From contig NC_036460.1 of NCBI RefSeq assembly GCF_002775205.1, positions 4,407,902 through 4,471,901 on the forward strand: a stretch of DNA of 64,000 bases, given 5' to 3'. Below are positions 22,668 to 33,500 of this stretch, in pieces. The DNA is from Xiphophorus maculatus. Taxonomy: Eukaryota > Chordata > Actinopteri > Cyprinodontiformes > Poeciliidae. Under the pieces are notes generated by a model, which saw only the letters and a list, made by a program, of their open reading frames with translations, was not told the DNA's origin and searched no databases. How positions within the stretch are numbered: the first letter of the stretch is position 1; each line of letters begins with the position of its first letter. A program made the position numbers and the translations under genes.

Positions 22668-22673
22668 AATAAA
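22668..22673 (+). terminator. Candidate polyadenylation signal, gene 1
   Basis: AATAAA, about 210 bases after the stop codon. The equivalent site in gene 2 reads AACAAA. Confidence 0.5.
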
Positions 22674-24010
22674 CAAAATATAACAGAAAACCCACTTCAT
22701 CAAAATGTGATCTTCATCAACCTTGCAAGGATAGCATATGATACGATATTTGGGGTCAAAGGTCAGGTAGCCAATTTATCAGACGATGTGGACAAACTGC
22801 CTCTGATCTCCTACTACGATAAAGTTAACTATGTAGTCAACACAAAGAGTGCATACGCCGTAAACGAGCTTCACTGCCTGAAATTCATGGACGCATATAA
22901 TTAGTATTTCAACAGCTTTTTAAAGGAGAGAAAATCTCTCTGTGTGAATAATGAGGTTCTGGTGACTGGCAGACCAAGTACATGTAGCAACAAACATGTA
23001 GGCTACATGTCTGCTTAGCTTGCAGATGGGATGGAACATTTTATAGTTACTATGATTATGAGTGAATTAATGCATAACAGTGTTATGATTCTTGTGTAAA
23101 GCATGTGCTCATGGGAAAGTCTTCTGAAGCTGTTTCTCTGAACTCTGTATTATTATAAAGTTGTAGAATATTTTCTTCTTTGCATTCTTATTACATCCTT
23201 AAATGTTTAATATGCTTTATGAAAGAAAATGCATATGCTTGCAGTCAGTTTTGTAGCTAAGTAGATTGTTAAACTGTGTGAATTTAATGAAACCTTTCCT
23301 ATAAAACAATATGCTGTGTTTTGCTCGAGGCTCTTTCTCCTGACTGTGTTCAGTGAGCAGAGACTCCAAATGCTGTAAAGCCTTCAAATAAATATTGACA
23401 AAGAATTTATATATTCTCTCTGGTTTTTGATAGTTTTTCCTCAGTCTGTTAAAGATAATTTCAACCACAAACAGGATCCAGCGAGTTGGAGAGGTCGAGG
23501 GCGACGGGAGATCAGATGCATCGACCAGCCAAAGGAGATAAACTTCAGGCCACCTCCTAGTTGAATGAGGGGAGTCTGAGGTCTGAAGAAATGTAAATCA
23601 ATGAAAATAGGTGCAAACACAGATTTGATGAGAAATACAAAGAAACAATAAAGGCAAAAAACCTAAAAAGAACTGATTGAAAAAAGAAAAATACAACAAA
23701 TGTATGAATGTGTGGATGAAATGCAGAGTGGAAAGCAACAATGGCTCACATTTTATTAACATTTTGTTATTTTACAGGACATCAGCAAATTGGTTTGTAT
23801 TTATCATCCACAGTCTGGTGGAGCGGTGGAAAGGGAGAATGGACGATCAAAAACAAATTAGCAAAATGTGTAGAAACAGTTTTGTGTTAGACTGAAGCTT
23901 TAGACCTGCTCTTTATGTATGTTAGAATGAGAACCAGGTCTAAAGCTAATTTAAGCCAATTTGAGATCCTTTTTTATGATCTCTGCAGGAGAAATATGCA
24001 AAGATCAAAC
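22674..24010. other. Block 1 3' flank
   Basis: Shared with 48870-51020. Around 22775-22904 a frame reads DDVDKLPLISYYDKVNY and SAYAVNELHCLKFMDAYN, the tail of a small frame whose ATG survives only in block 2 (see 49269-49442). Block 1 lacks a 350-base segment there. The rest is AT-rich without recognised genes. Confidence 0.55.
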
Positions 24011-27000
24011 AATACTAACAACTAACCTAATGGAAGATAACATGTTAGAATATTATAAGTGTGTCATGTGCTCTCTCCCCCATTCAGCCAGTGAAAGCTG
24101 CTCTCCCTCCTGTCCTCATTGACACTGGAAATCCAGGCACTGGTTGAGACACTTCCAGGTTCTCCTGATCACTCACACAGGTATGAAGGTCAAAGGGCAC
24201 GTCTTGGATTCACACTAGCCATTGCAGATTGCTCAGCACTGAACCACCTGCTGTTGGAAATCCTGGGGAAGGTCAAGGCTCCAGAACCTCCTCCCTAAGA
24301 GGAGCTTCCACCATTCGCCCACCTGGCTTAGTAACAGGGCAGCAGGAAGCACAAAGGAACCCGAAAAGAGACAGCAGGATTCCTGGATTCATCACCATCA
24401 CCAGTGAAGACACAAGAAGATGAAGGTTTACACACTTATCCTCATTATTAGTTTTGCAACATCAGTGCATAAACTATTGACCCAATAGTTTTGTCGCATG
24501 CCAAATTGGAAGCAGATACCAGCCACTCTGGAGACAAAACTAAGAGCTGGCCTGATAGGATAAACACCCAAAGGCTAAAGGTCAAAGCTTGTTGTCGGGT
24601 CTATGTTAGAATAATTATGTTTTGTTATCATTCTTACATAAGTAGTTACCAGTTTGCTTTTCATTCATAGGTTTAGTATTCACACCCCAGAGAGGAGGAA
24701 TTTGTTAAACCGTGTGAAAGACAAAACTTGCTTTTCCCCTAAACCTTGAAGGTGCAGCTGCTTCTTATCTTGGGTTACTCCTTAAACTGCTTGTGTGTAG
24801 AATGCAGTTCTTCCTTGTTTCAGAATAGCCATTCTTTGATTTATCACTCTCCCACATTTCACTCTCGACTCCCTTCTTTCTCCTGCTTAATAAAAAGACA
24901 GGCTCTGCTGCAGGGAGCCAGGGAACGCATGGTAAACACCTTGAAGAAGTGGTTTGCTATGTTTTCTCCTTCTGCAGAAGCTTGGTTGAAAACTCATAAA
25001 CATCTGTGGTTCTTTCTTTGTATTTAGGTAAACAAAATACCTATCAGTCTATTTTAGTTCCCAACCTGCAAGGAATCAACCAGAGACATAAGTTACTTTT
25101 CTGCAGAAGAGGGGAGAAAAGCCAGACATGGAGAACCGCAGTCAAACAACTGTCTGGGATCAACTCCGCCGGCTCTCAGTCCTCAGCTGACTTTTATTAT
25201 CACAACAAGGAAAAGGGGGGGGGCTCTTCACATAGTCACACAGGCAGTTTCGTCAGAGACTTCTACCACAGAATGTTCTGGGACATGCCTTTTCACCGGC
25301 ACAAGGCTGACCAGTTTAAATCAAGCAGTTTGTTAACACAAGAAGAGTGTGTAGCGTTTCTAATCTCCAAGCAAACATCCAAACAACAGTTAATAATGTA
25401 CCATAAAAGAAAATGGGCCAAAGAACAGAAACACCATGAAAGAATAATAATATGAAAACATAACCTTTCAGACAAAGTCATTATTTAAATGAACTTAAAT
25501 AATAATAAATGCAACACTTGTGACCCAGAGACATGGGAACTGCGCTTGAGACCTCACATGCACTAAGACAGGAGATTCCATTGTACTGAAAATATTTCTG
25601 AGTGTGTTAGCAGCTGGGTTTTTGTTTGCCCCTTCTTCCAGCAGCTGCTAACTTCTGTAACCAGGGCTCCATAATCCTAATAAAAAGGGAAGTAGCAAGA
25701 GAGGAACGTCAGAGTGAATTTGGAGATTGTAAAAATCACACTCTCCTCTTTTTCTCTCCTCTAGTACAAAATGTAATCACTTTTCTCTCTTTTCTTTTTT
25801 GTCTATTTGAAAGCATTTAGGGTGAATGAACCTGCCACCCTTCCATTACCATGGAATCACTTCTGTATTCAGCCTGAAAGAGCGAGTGTGTGGGAACAAG
25901 TGAGCAGACCACAGCCAGACAACCGAGCAACTGACCCGCCTTTACACACTGCTGTAAACACACGTCCTATTTGAGCTTTTCGCAAGAAGCACACAAAAGT
26001 AATAAAAGGAAATAACACAGAGACCTTAAAGAACACGGTAGCACAACTTTGAACCTGAACAGTTAACTGAACTCACTCTGCCACCAGAGCTGCTCTACCG
26101 TTAAGCTATGGGGCCTGTTGTCCTTCCTGATGCTTTGGAAGCAAAAAGCCCGAACCGTAACCCCTTTCCTGGTTTCTGACACTAACAACAACAAACACAC
26201 ATAATATACCTGGAAATAATTACGAAATTATTTAAAAACGTTGTCCGTTAGAATGGATTAGGAATTTTTCTAGATATTTAAATAGCACATTTTTACAAGA
26301 AAAATTAATATATCCTACTAGCAGAAGCTAAAGTTAATGTTGGTCATAAATTAAACTCACCTTTGTATCTGTGAATGTATAACGAAGCGAACATCTTTAA
26401 ACCTTTCTCCAGCTACTTGTTGGGGCTTCGGATCGATGTTCATCATTCATTGTTACCTTGGCCAGGCCCTGCAAGCACCGAGTGTAAAAAGCCATTTTCA
26501 ATAAACCGGAAACGACTGAGCCGCTTTTCCCTGAACGAGGAAGCTAACCTGCAAAGAGCTCATAACGTCGCTAACTGCTACACTGACATTGTATTTAGTG
26601 GAAGCTAATGCTAAAGCTCTAATTTAATGAGTTTTTCATCTGATTATTGTAACGCTTTTTCTCCTTTAATGGTTTTATTTGTCTTATATAATACGTTTTC
26701 TTATTTTAATACTTTCTCATCTCATTAGTACAATTTTTCTCACTTTAGTGAGTTTTTATTTTATTTTCATTTCTTTTCTCCGAAGAGTTTTTGCAGCGCT
26801 AGTGGCTCGTATTTTTTGTGACAGTAGGCAGACAGGAAGGAGGGCGAGAAGAGGGGGGAGGACATGCGGCAAAGGTCACTGGGACTGGGAGTCGAACCCA
26901 CAACGTTTTCCCATTTAGCAAGTTTCTCATCTCGTCATAATGAGTTTTCTTGTTTTAACGACTTTTGTATATCGTAATGAGATCCTGAAGCTATTTCCAA

Positions 27001-27013
27001 ACTCTGGCTGCTT
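24011..27013. other. Spacer between blocks 1 and 2, LTR-like debris
   Basis: No gene is recognised. It includes an LTR on the minus strand (25040-25526) and sequence around 24600-25030 with an AATAAA (24887) that may be part of another LTR. 26826-26917 ends in GGGAGTCGAACCC, a reversed B-box-like motif of a tRNA-related repeat. 26380-27000 is low in complexity and AT-rich. Confidence 0.5.
25040..25526 (-). mobile_element. LTR, related to 50401-50874, opposite strand
   Basis: On the minus strand it starts TGTTGCATTTATTATT and then follows the other LTR through TTCATTTAAAT, TCTGAAAGGTTA, an AATAAAAG signal followed by GAGGACTGAGAGCCGGCGGA, and TTGATTCCTTGCAGGTTGGG. The two therefore belong to one LTR family. 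I cannot define its target duplication. Confidence 0.65.
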
Positions 27014-27059
27014 CCTTAGACTCTTATGTGAGCATTTCTCTCTGATTATCCAAACTGAG

Positions 27060-27295
27060 ATCAATATGGCCGCTTTCCTCTACAAGTAAGATACTGACTG
27101 CTCATTGGTACTTAACAGAAACTCAGAATACATCAGCAGTGTGTGTTTGCATTGTTCTGAATGTTGTGATAATTATTCTGTGTTTTCTGCTCCTCAGTCC
27201 AGCCACCTGATGGACAGTCGAGGCCTGAGCTGCAGCAGGCAGAGCCTGAACAGACGGGGATCGCTCGGTGGGACCAGCTAACACACACATAACAC
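27060..27295 (+). other. Second copy of exon-like segment
   Basis: Same arrangement as 345-576: donor-like GTAAGA, acceptor-like CTCCTCAG, then a frame SSHLMDSRGLSCSRQSLNRR ending at TAA. It differs from block 1 by V-to-M and T-to-R, so both single-base changes inside the frame are non-synonymous; that argues against strong coding constraint. Confidence 0.25.
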
Positions 27296-29594
27296 AAATC
27301 ATTTAAATACAAGAAAAACTGATGGATTGTTTAAAAACTGGACTCAAAAATGCTGCTGTGAATCAGCATCAAGAGGATTCCCCATCATGAGTCTCCAAAA
27401 GATGGTCGCTGCAAAGTGGGGGTCAAAGGTCGAATTTGACTGCAGGAGAGTTATCCTGCGCAGCAACAAGGTTTAAGACTGTCTGCAACATTTCCTTTAC
27501 TTGCTCCTGTTTTCTGAATTGTGAGAATCAAGTTTAACAATTTTAAACGCTAAATCTTTAAAACATAACAAAATAATCTATTTATTCTTTTCACAACCAA
27601 GGAAAAATCTAAAAATCTCAAATAGTTTAATTAGAAACGTTCATCAAAAAGAAAAAATGTAAAATTTCTGTGTTTATAAAGTAGGTTTTTATGAACTTTA
27701 ACATATCTATCAATTATCAAGTTATTTTTTATCTTCGATTTGGGACCAAAATTGCAACATTTGTTCCATTTCCAGCTGCTGAGTTACTTTTTCAAACTGC
27801 ACTGAATCAAACCTTTTGAAAAACCTCAAGTGAAAATTTCCACGATTATTTAAAAGTTCTGGATTTTTTTGGTCTAAATTTAATTATTTTTTGTCTTTCT
27901 ATCTACAACAGCCTTAGTATGCTGCCACATAAATGGACCTTAGTTTGAAACTACATAATAGATTCAACTGGCAACAGAAATCTGACAGATTAGGAGGATT
28001 TTTAACAAAAGGATAATTTTTAAATTAGGTTAAACACTAAGATGGTTTCTCTCTTTCGTTGAGTCAATTTCTGCTTTAATAGATTAAATTAGATTAAATT
28101 TGACGAGCCCTGACTCAGGTCCTGCCCTTTTTACCAAATAGAAAAAGTGATTTACAGATTCTTTCTCTACACAAATAAAACAACTTTACTGCATTTCTAT
28201 TAACATTTTGCATGTTTTATTTGTAAAACACTAAAAAGTTTGGACACAGCTGGTTAATCGTTTCTAGCAGGAATGAACATTTGAAAAAGTTTATAAAATT
28301 GTAGCTTTATTGTCTGTTTTAGTGAAGTATTTAAAGTTTAAAGGTCAAACATGTTTTTGTTAAAGATGGAAGTTTCTGCACTCCATGTTCTGATTGTCAG
28401 ATTTCTTATTATATGAATGATTGTATATTTGCTGTGTTAAATCACCGCTGTTTGTTTGGGGAGTTGAAGTTATACTGTTAGTTACCATAGAAACCGTATT
28501 TAAAAATAAAACACATTTAGGGTTAAAACTGAAGAAGTTTACTCTGGTTTAGAGGAATGTTTGTGTTTTATATCTGCAGATTTGTACAAAGTTTAATAGG
28601 ATTAAAGAGAATTTAAACCATGACATGAAGTTTTTCTGTGTTTTTTGTGTTTACTGATGATGTTATTTTTAAAAATCAGCTTCAAAAGCAAATATTTTGC
28701 TTTGTGCTGTTGCTTTTCTTCTGCAGAGCATCAATGCCCCTCCCCCACCTAATGCTGCAAGTCAGCTGACTGCAATGAAGTTTTCCAGGTTGACTGATTG
28801 GAAAAACTTCCACCAAAATGAGAAAAATGTCTTTTCTTTTGTGTTTAACTTAGCTTTAGTGCTAAGCTAAAAAATTAGCTCAACTAATAGATTAGTGGAA
28901 TTTGCTGCTAATTATGACAGAAAAGAATGAAAATTTAACTCAGAAGTTCTAGTTTAATCTGTTGGGGGATTTTGAAGTCAGTGACTTTTTGCTTAGTGAC
29001 GGATATTTCATCATTCAGTACATTGAGTCAGCCAACGCAGACGGAAACTGTGATACTATCCCAAGATGGTAATCAGGCAAAAAATATGTGTTAAGAAAAA
29101 CTGTGAAGGTAGAAATGAATTTAGTGCAAAGGAGCAAATAGTCATGGTTTCGATGCCAAAAAACCTGCTGGCTTATTAAAAATGCACCACAGAAGCCCGA
29201 CCCGACTATCAAACAGGTAACTTTGGTCCAACCGGGCTCAGATTTTGGGTCAGAACCTCAGAGGTTCAGCTAATATTTTAGATTTTCATGTCTCTTCATT
29301 CATTGTTTTATGATATAAATGCATGTTGCTGCAGCAACATAAAGGGGCTGGTAGTGTTTAATATTCTAAATAATAAATGTTTTGAGTTAAATGGGCCTAA
29401 AATATCTCAGCTCTTTGAAATAAACAACTTTTTCCGGTTGAAGATCTAAAGTTTAGATTTACCCTGAAAAACCTGGTTATGTTGCAACAAAGCTGATAAT
29501 GTTGCTGAAGCTTCAATCCAGATTAGCATCACTCAGCATGCTCACGCCAGCACACAGAGGCTGAACTACATGCAATTGGAAATAATTACAAAAT
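27296..29594. other. Non-coding flank of block 2
   Basis: AT-rich, shared with block 1; the sequence passes directly over the site where block 1 holds its L2 (about 27815-27835). No gene recognised. Confidence 0.6.
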
Positions 29595-29956
29595 GGGGCT
29601 GCACAGTGGCGCAGTGTTGTCTTGCAGCCAGAAGGTCCTGGGTTCGATTCCCAGGCTGGGGTCTTTCTGCATGGAGTTTGCATGTTCTCCCTGTCCATGC
29701 GTGGGTTCTCTCCCGGTACTCCGGCTTCCTCCCACAGTCCAAAAACGTGACTGTCAGGTTAATTGGTCTCTCTAAATTCTCCCTAGGTGTGTGTGTGCAT
29801 TTTTGTTTGTCCTGTATGTCTTTGTGTTGCCCTGCAACAGACGGGCGACCTGTCCAGAGTGTACCCTGCCTCTCGCCCGAAACGTAGCTGGAGAAAGGCA
29901 CCTAGGCACCCTACCCCATTAGGGACAAAGGGTTAACAGAAAATGGATGGATGGAT
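29595..29956 (+). mobile_element. tRNA-derived SINE, same insertion as 5729-6084
   Basis: Same flanks (ACATGCAATTGGAAATAATT before, ATGTTCCAGATTTATAATCT after) as in block 1. The B box GGTTCGATTCC is kept, but about 10 bases of the A-box region (GGGGTAGCAC) are missing, so polymerase III transcription is unlikely. Confidence 0.8.
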
Positions 29957-30071
29957 GTTCCAGATTTATAATCTGAAGATGTTCCATCAATCCTCCTGGA
30001 GGACAAACTGAAAACTTCTCCTTCCTCTGCTTCTTTCTCCTACTGCTCTCCATTCTTGAATGTCTGCAGTT

Positions 30072-30499
30072 TTTGCTGACATTAAGTTTATGTTCTCTCT
30101 CTGTTTCTTCTCTTCATAGCAGCTACACCTGGGCTCATTTCTGTTTAGCTGTGACCCCTTCCTGGAGGGAAGCTGAGCTACTGCTGCCAACAACATCAGG
30201 TTCCCCTTCAGTGGATCACACACCTGGATCCACTCCGGCCACATGCAGAACAAAGACTGAACTAAACACAGGAACAACAGAGACTGGTGAAACCCCTGAA
30301 TCCCAGTAGGCCCAGTATGAACCCATCTTCATGATGAGCTGCTAGGAAGGAGGCGTTGTCTCTGAAAGCAGCCAAAGACCTGAACTGTGACGTTCAGGAA
30401 GTAGCAGATAAAAAAGCTTAAAGTAGGAAGTGTTCAGAGTTTGGAGCCACATCCTGATCACATCAAGAGACGAAGCTTCACTCCACATCCAGAGGAAAC
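30072..30499 (+). promoter_or_regulatory. Probable promoter and 5' UTR of gene 2
   Basis: Near-identical copy of 6190-6617. The TATA-like AGATAAAAAAGC is at 30406-30417, with the same AGGAAGT motifs on either side. All three genes therefore probably share expression control. Confidence 0.4.
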
Positions 30500-30545
30500 A
30501 TGGACCAAACAGCTCTGATGCTGCTTCTGTGTCTCTGCAGCTCAG
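30500..30545 (+). CDS. Gene 2 exon 1: signal peptide
   Basis: Encodes the same [16 protein letters not shown] leader as genes 1 and 3, ending in phase 1. Confidence 0.75.
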
Positions 30546-33500
30546 GTAGGACTCCACTTTCAAACAAAAACACTAATATTCACTAGAGTTCAAATTAAAA
30601 ATGATCGACTGATAAACATGTTAAATTTTACAAACAAAAAACTGGAAACTGTTTCTAGTCTCAGATCATAGAGCTGCTGCTACACAGTTAGTGATGTTTA
30701 TATTGTCTACTTGCTGCTAAGGAGCCAATAAAATCAAGAATTGTTGGTTTTTGTGTTTTTATGATGTAAAGCACTTTGAACTGCCTTGTTGCTGAAATGT
30801 GCTATAAAATAAATCTGATTGATTGATAAGGAGAAGCTGCAGAAACTCTGCACCAGCGCTGAATCTGCGCAGTAAACAGGTGGAGCCACATAAAATGGCT
30901 CCTTCTGCATGAATTCTCTCATCTTCCTCTTGGCTCCACAGGTTCTCTATGAGGTTCTGGTCAGGCCCGTTTGCTGGCCAACCGAGCCCAGTAGCACCAC
31001 GGTCATTGGACCGGCTTCTGGTACCGCTGGTTGTGTTGGTGAAAACGTTTGAGCTCCGTCTGATGTGGGAGTGTCTCAGGCAGGATGTGGAACTCGCCTG
31101 CTGCAGATTAGAATCAATCAACCAATCGATCAGTTTATTTGTAAAGCACATTTCAGCACCAAGGCGGTTCAAAGTGCTTTACGTCATAAAAACACAAAAA
31201 GTCCTAAAGACACCACACAGTAAACCAGTAAACAGTACATTTTGTCAAAGTGTCGTCGTTACACATCAAAATGTTGTTCAGTGTTTCATTTATTATGTTT
31301 GTTATAACGCTGTTATACGTCTGGGGTTCGGAATGAAAATTGTGATCGCAGAATGTGCACCGATCAGATGCCCAGATGACCCAGATGACCCCGAGCCAAT
31401 AATGAAGCCAGGTGATGGTTTGACTCTTTAATCAGCCGGTGACAACTGGTTTATAGGCAGGATGTGCGTGGATTGAAGTTTGTAGACATTTGTGTGTGTG
31501 GTTCTACAAAGAAATTAATAAATACAAATTACAATCCACTATGAATGCAGATACTCATTAACAAACATATTTTAATCATATTATTTGTCTGTTTCATTAA
31601 TATTAAAGCAAAAGAAAACAACTAAACATAATATAGCTTACCATTTTAGCACAGAAATTAGCTTAGCCTAGCCTTCGCTTATTCTAAAAGAAAATCTAAC
31701 AACAGGAAATGTTCTAAGTACTAAAATGCACATATAATGCCGCTTAAACATTAACTACACTGCAACCTACCATTCATATGGACGCACACTCGAACAAAAT
31801 AACAAAACCACCTTCAAACACCACATCCGCTGACCTGCACAGCTTCTCAAACTGGTTTTAGTATGAAAAAAAGAACTGCTACTCACAAACGGCCGCGCCA
31901 CCTGGTGACGAAGCTAGGAACTACAACCTGGCCTTCAGAACAATGTTTCTAAAGCAAATCTGACCAGCTGGGTTTTTAGTCCAGATTTAAAGGAACTCAG
32001 AGTTTCGGTTGTTTTGCAGAGTTAATTGTTGAAACAGCTTTTCAATAATTTAGCTGATGGATGAAAGGTTGGAGATCGGCCTGTAATTGTGCAGTAATGA
32101 TTTGTTCAGATCGTTTTATTTTTTATATCAGTGGTTTGAAAACTGCTGGGGGAAAAAACCTGATGAGAGCAAAGAGTTTAATATTTGAATCAGATCAGAT
32201 GAAATGACAGGCAGGACTTTCTGAAGAAAAGTTGTGGGTGTTATTATCTTTGGGCATAGCATCCATATTAGATTTTGTGTGGCAGTGAATGTTGACCCTC
32301 TAATATTTTTAATTTTCTCTGCAGCGTATTTGGCAAATTCATTGCAGGCCGAGTTTGATTGCAGGTCAGGTGGTTTGTCAGCCTGTCAACTGTGGCAAAT
32401 AAAGCTCAATCATTGTTCATGTTTTTGTTTATGATTTCTGCAAAGAATGTTTCCTTTGCATGTTTTAGTGTGGAGTGATAGCTTCACAGTCTTTCTTAAT
32501 AGATTTCATAATAAACAAAGTTGAGTTTTACTCCATTTACGTTCGGCCCTACGGCTAAATTGTCTTGCAGATTTAAATGTTTGAACATTTTTCCATGGAG
32601 GTTTGTTCCTACCAGACACGACCTTCACTTTAATTTAGGCAAAGAAATCAATGACATCTGAAATTTTACGATGGAAGTTATCTACCAGCTCATCTACAAG
32701 GTTAGATGAGCTGCTCTGGTTCTGATTGCTCTGCATTCAGAATCAGAATCTGTTGGATTTGACAACTTTTTACACAAAAACAATGAATTTGACTTTGGTT
32801 GGTTTCAGTAAAGACATAAAATATAAATGGGTAGAAAAGGTGAATAATAAGAAACATTTCAGGTCTTACTACAGAGCGTAAATAACATTTAGGTCTGGGC
32901 TTTAACTAGGCCATTCCAACATAAAGATGCTTTGATCAGAACCATCCATGATAGCTCTGCCTCTAACAGGAGGAAGAAACAAGAGAAGCTCAAATAAACA
33001 CGATCAACAGGATCCTGTCAACACATCCTAAATCTGTCTTTGCTTTTTGTAACCCAACATGTAAATGTTGTTTCTTCCAGCGCTGTCTGATGAATTCAGA
33101 CTGGTAGCAGGAAGGAGTCGCTGTGTTGGCAGACTGGAGAAGAAGAATCTGGGAGACTGGGAACCAGTGATTGATTGGAACTGGGACTTTACATCAGCAG
33201 CTGGAGCTTGCAGACAGCTCCACTGTGGATCTGTGGTGTCGTTACAAAGAGATGAGGACGACAATGTAGAGATCGTCTGTTCAGGTGATTTCATATCCTG
33301 GCCATTGCCTTCCTGTTCTGCTTCCAACTCCACTTTAAAAAAATCTCACTTCCAGCTCAGTCTGGGCTTCTTCCACTTCACCTGGATTCATTCTGGTAGA
33401 TTTTCTACCGGACCAATCAGCGAACAGAAGGAGAAGTTTGAACGATGATTTATTTTATGTTATTTTAGAAACATAGTCTCTGTAGTTTTAGCAATGCAGT

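Larger units (their letters stand above)
301..24010. repeat. Segmental duplication block 1
   Basis: Homology to block 2 starts near TTAGACTCTTATGTGAGC (about 301 and 27014) and ends near ATATGCAAAGATCAAACAA (about 24010 and 51020). Outside block-specific insertions the two blocks are nearly identical, including introns, which points to recent duplication. Block-specific insertions here are an L2 (1097-3441), a large L1 (7246-16486) and whatever occupies 3452-3960. The block contains one complete SRCR/Ig receptor gene. Confidence 0.9.

Noticed and set aside
26090-26130. Reverse tRNA-like sequence (GCTCTACCGTTAAGCTATGG)
   Set aside because: Only an A-box-like half is present, so it was not listed as a tRNA or SINE.
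31318-31431. Apparent coding extension with DDPDDPEP-type repeats
   Set aside because: Lies inside a solo LTR private to block 2; acidic repeats come from a short CAGATGACC tandem.
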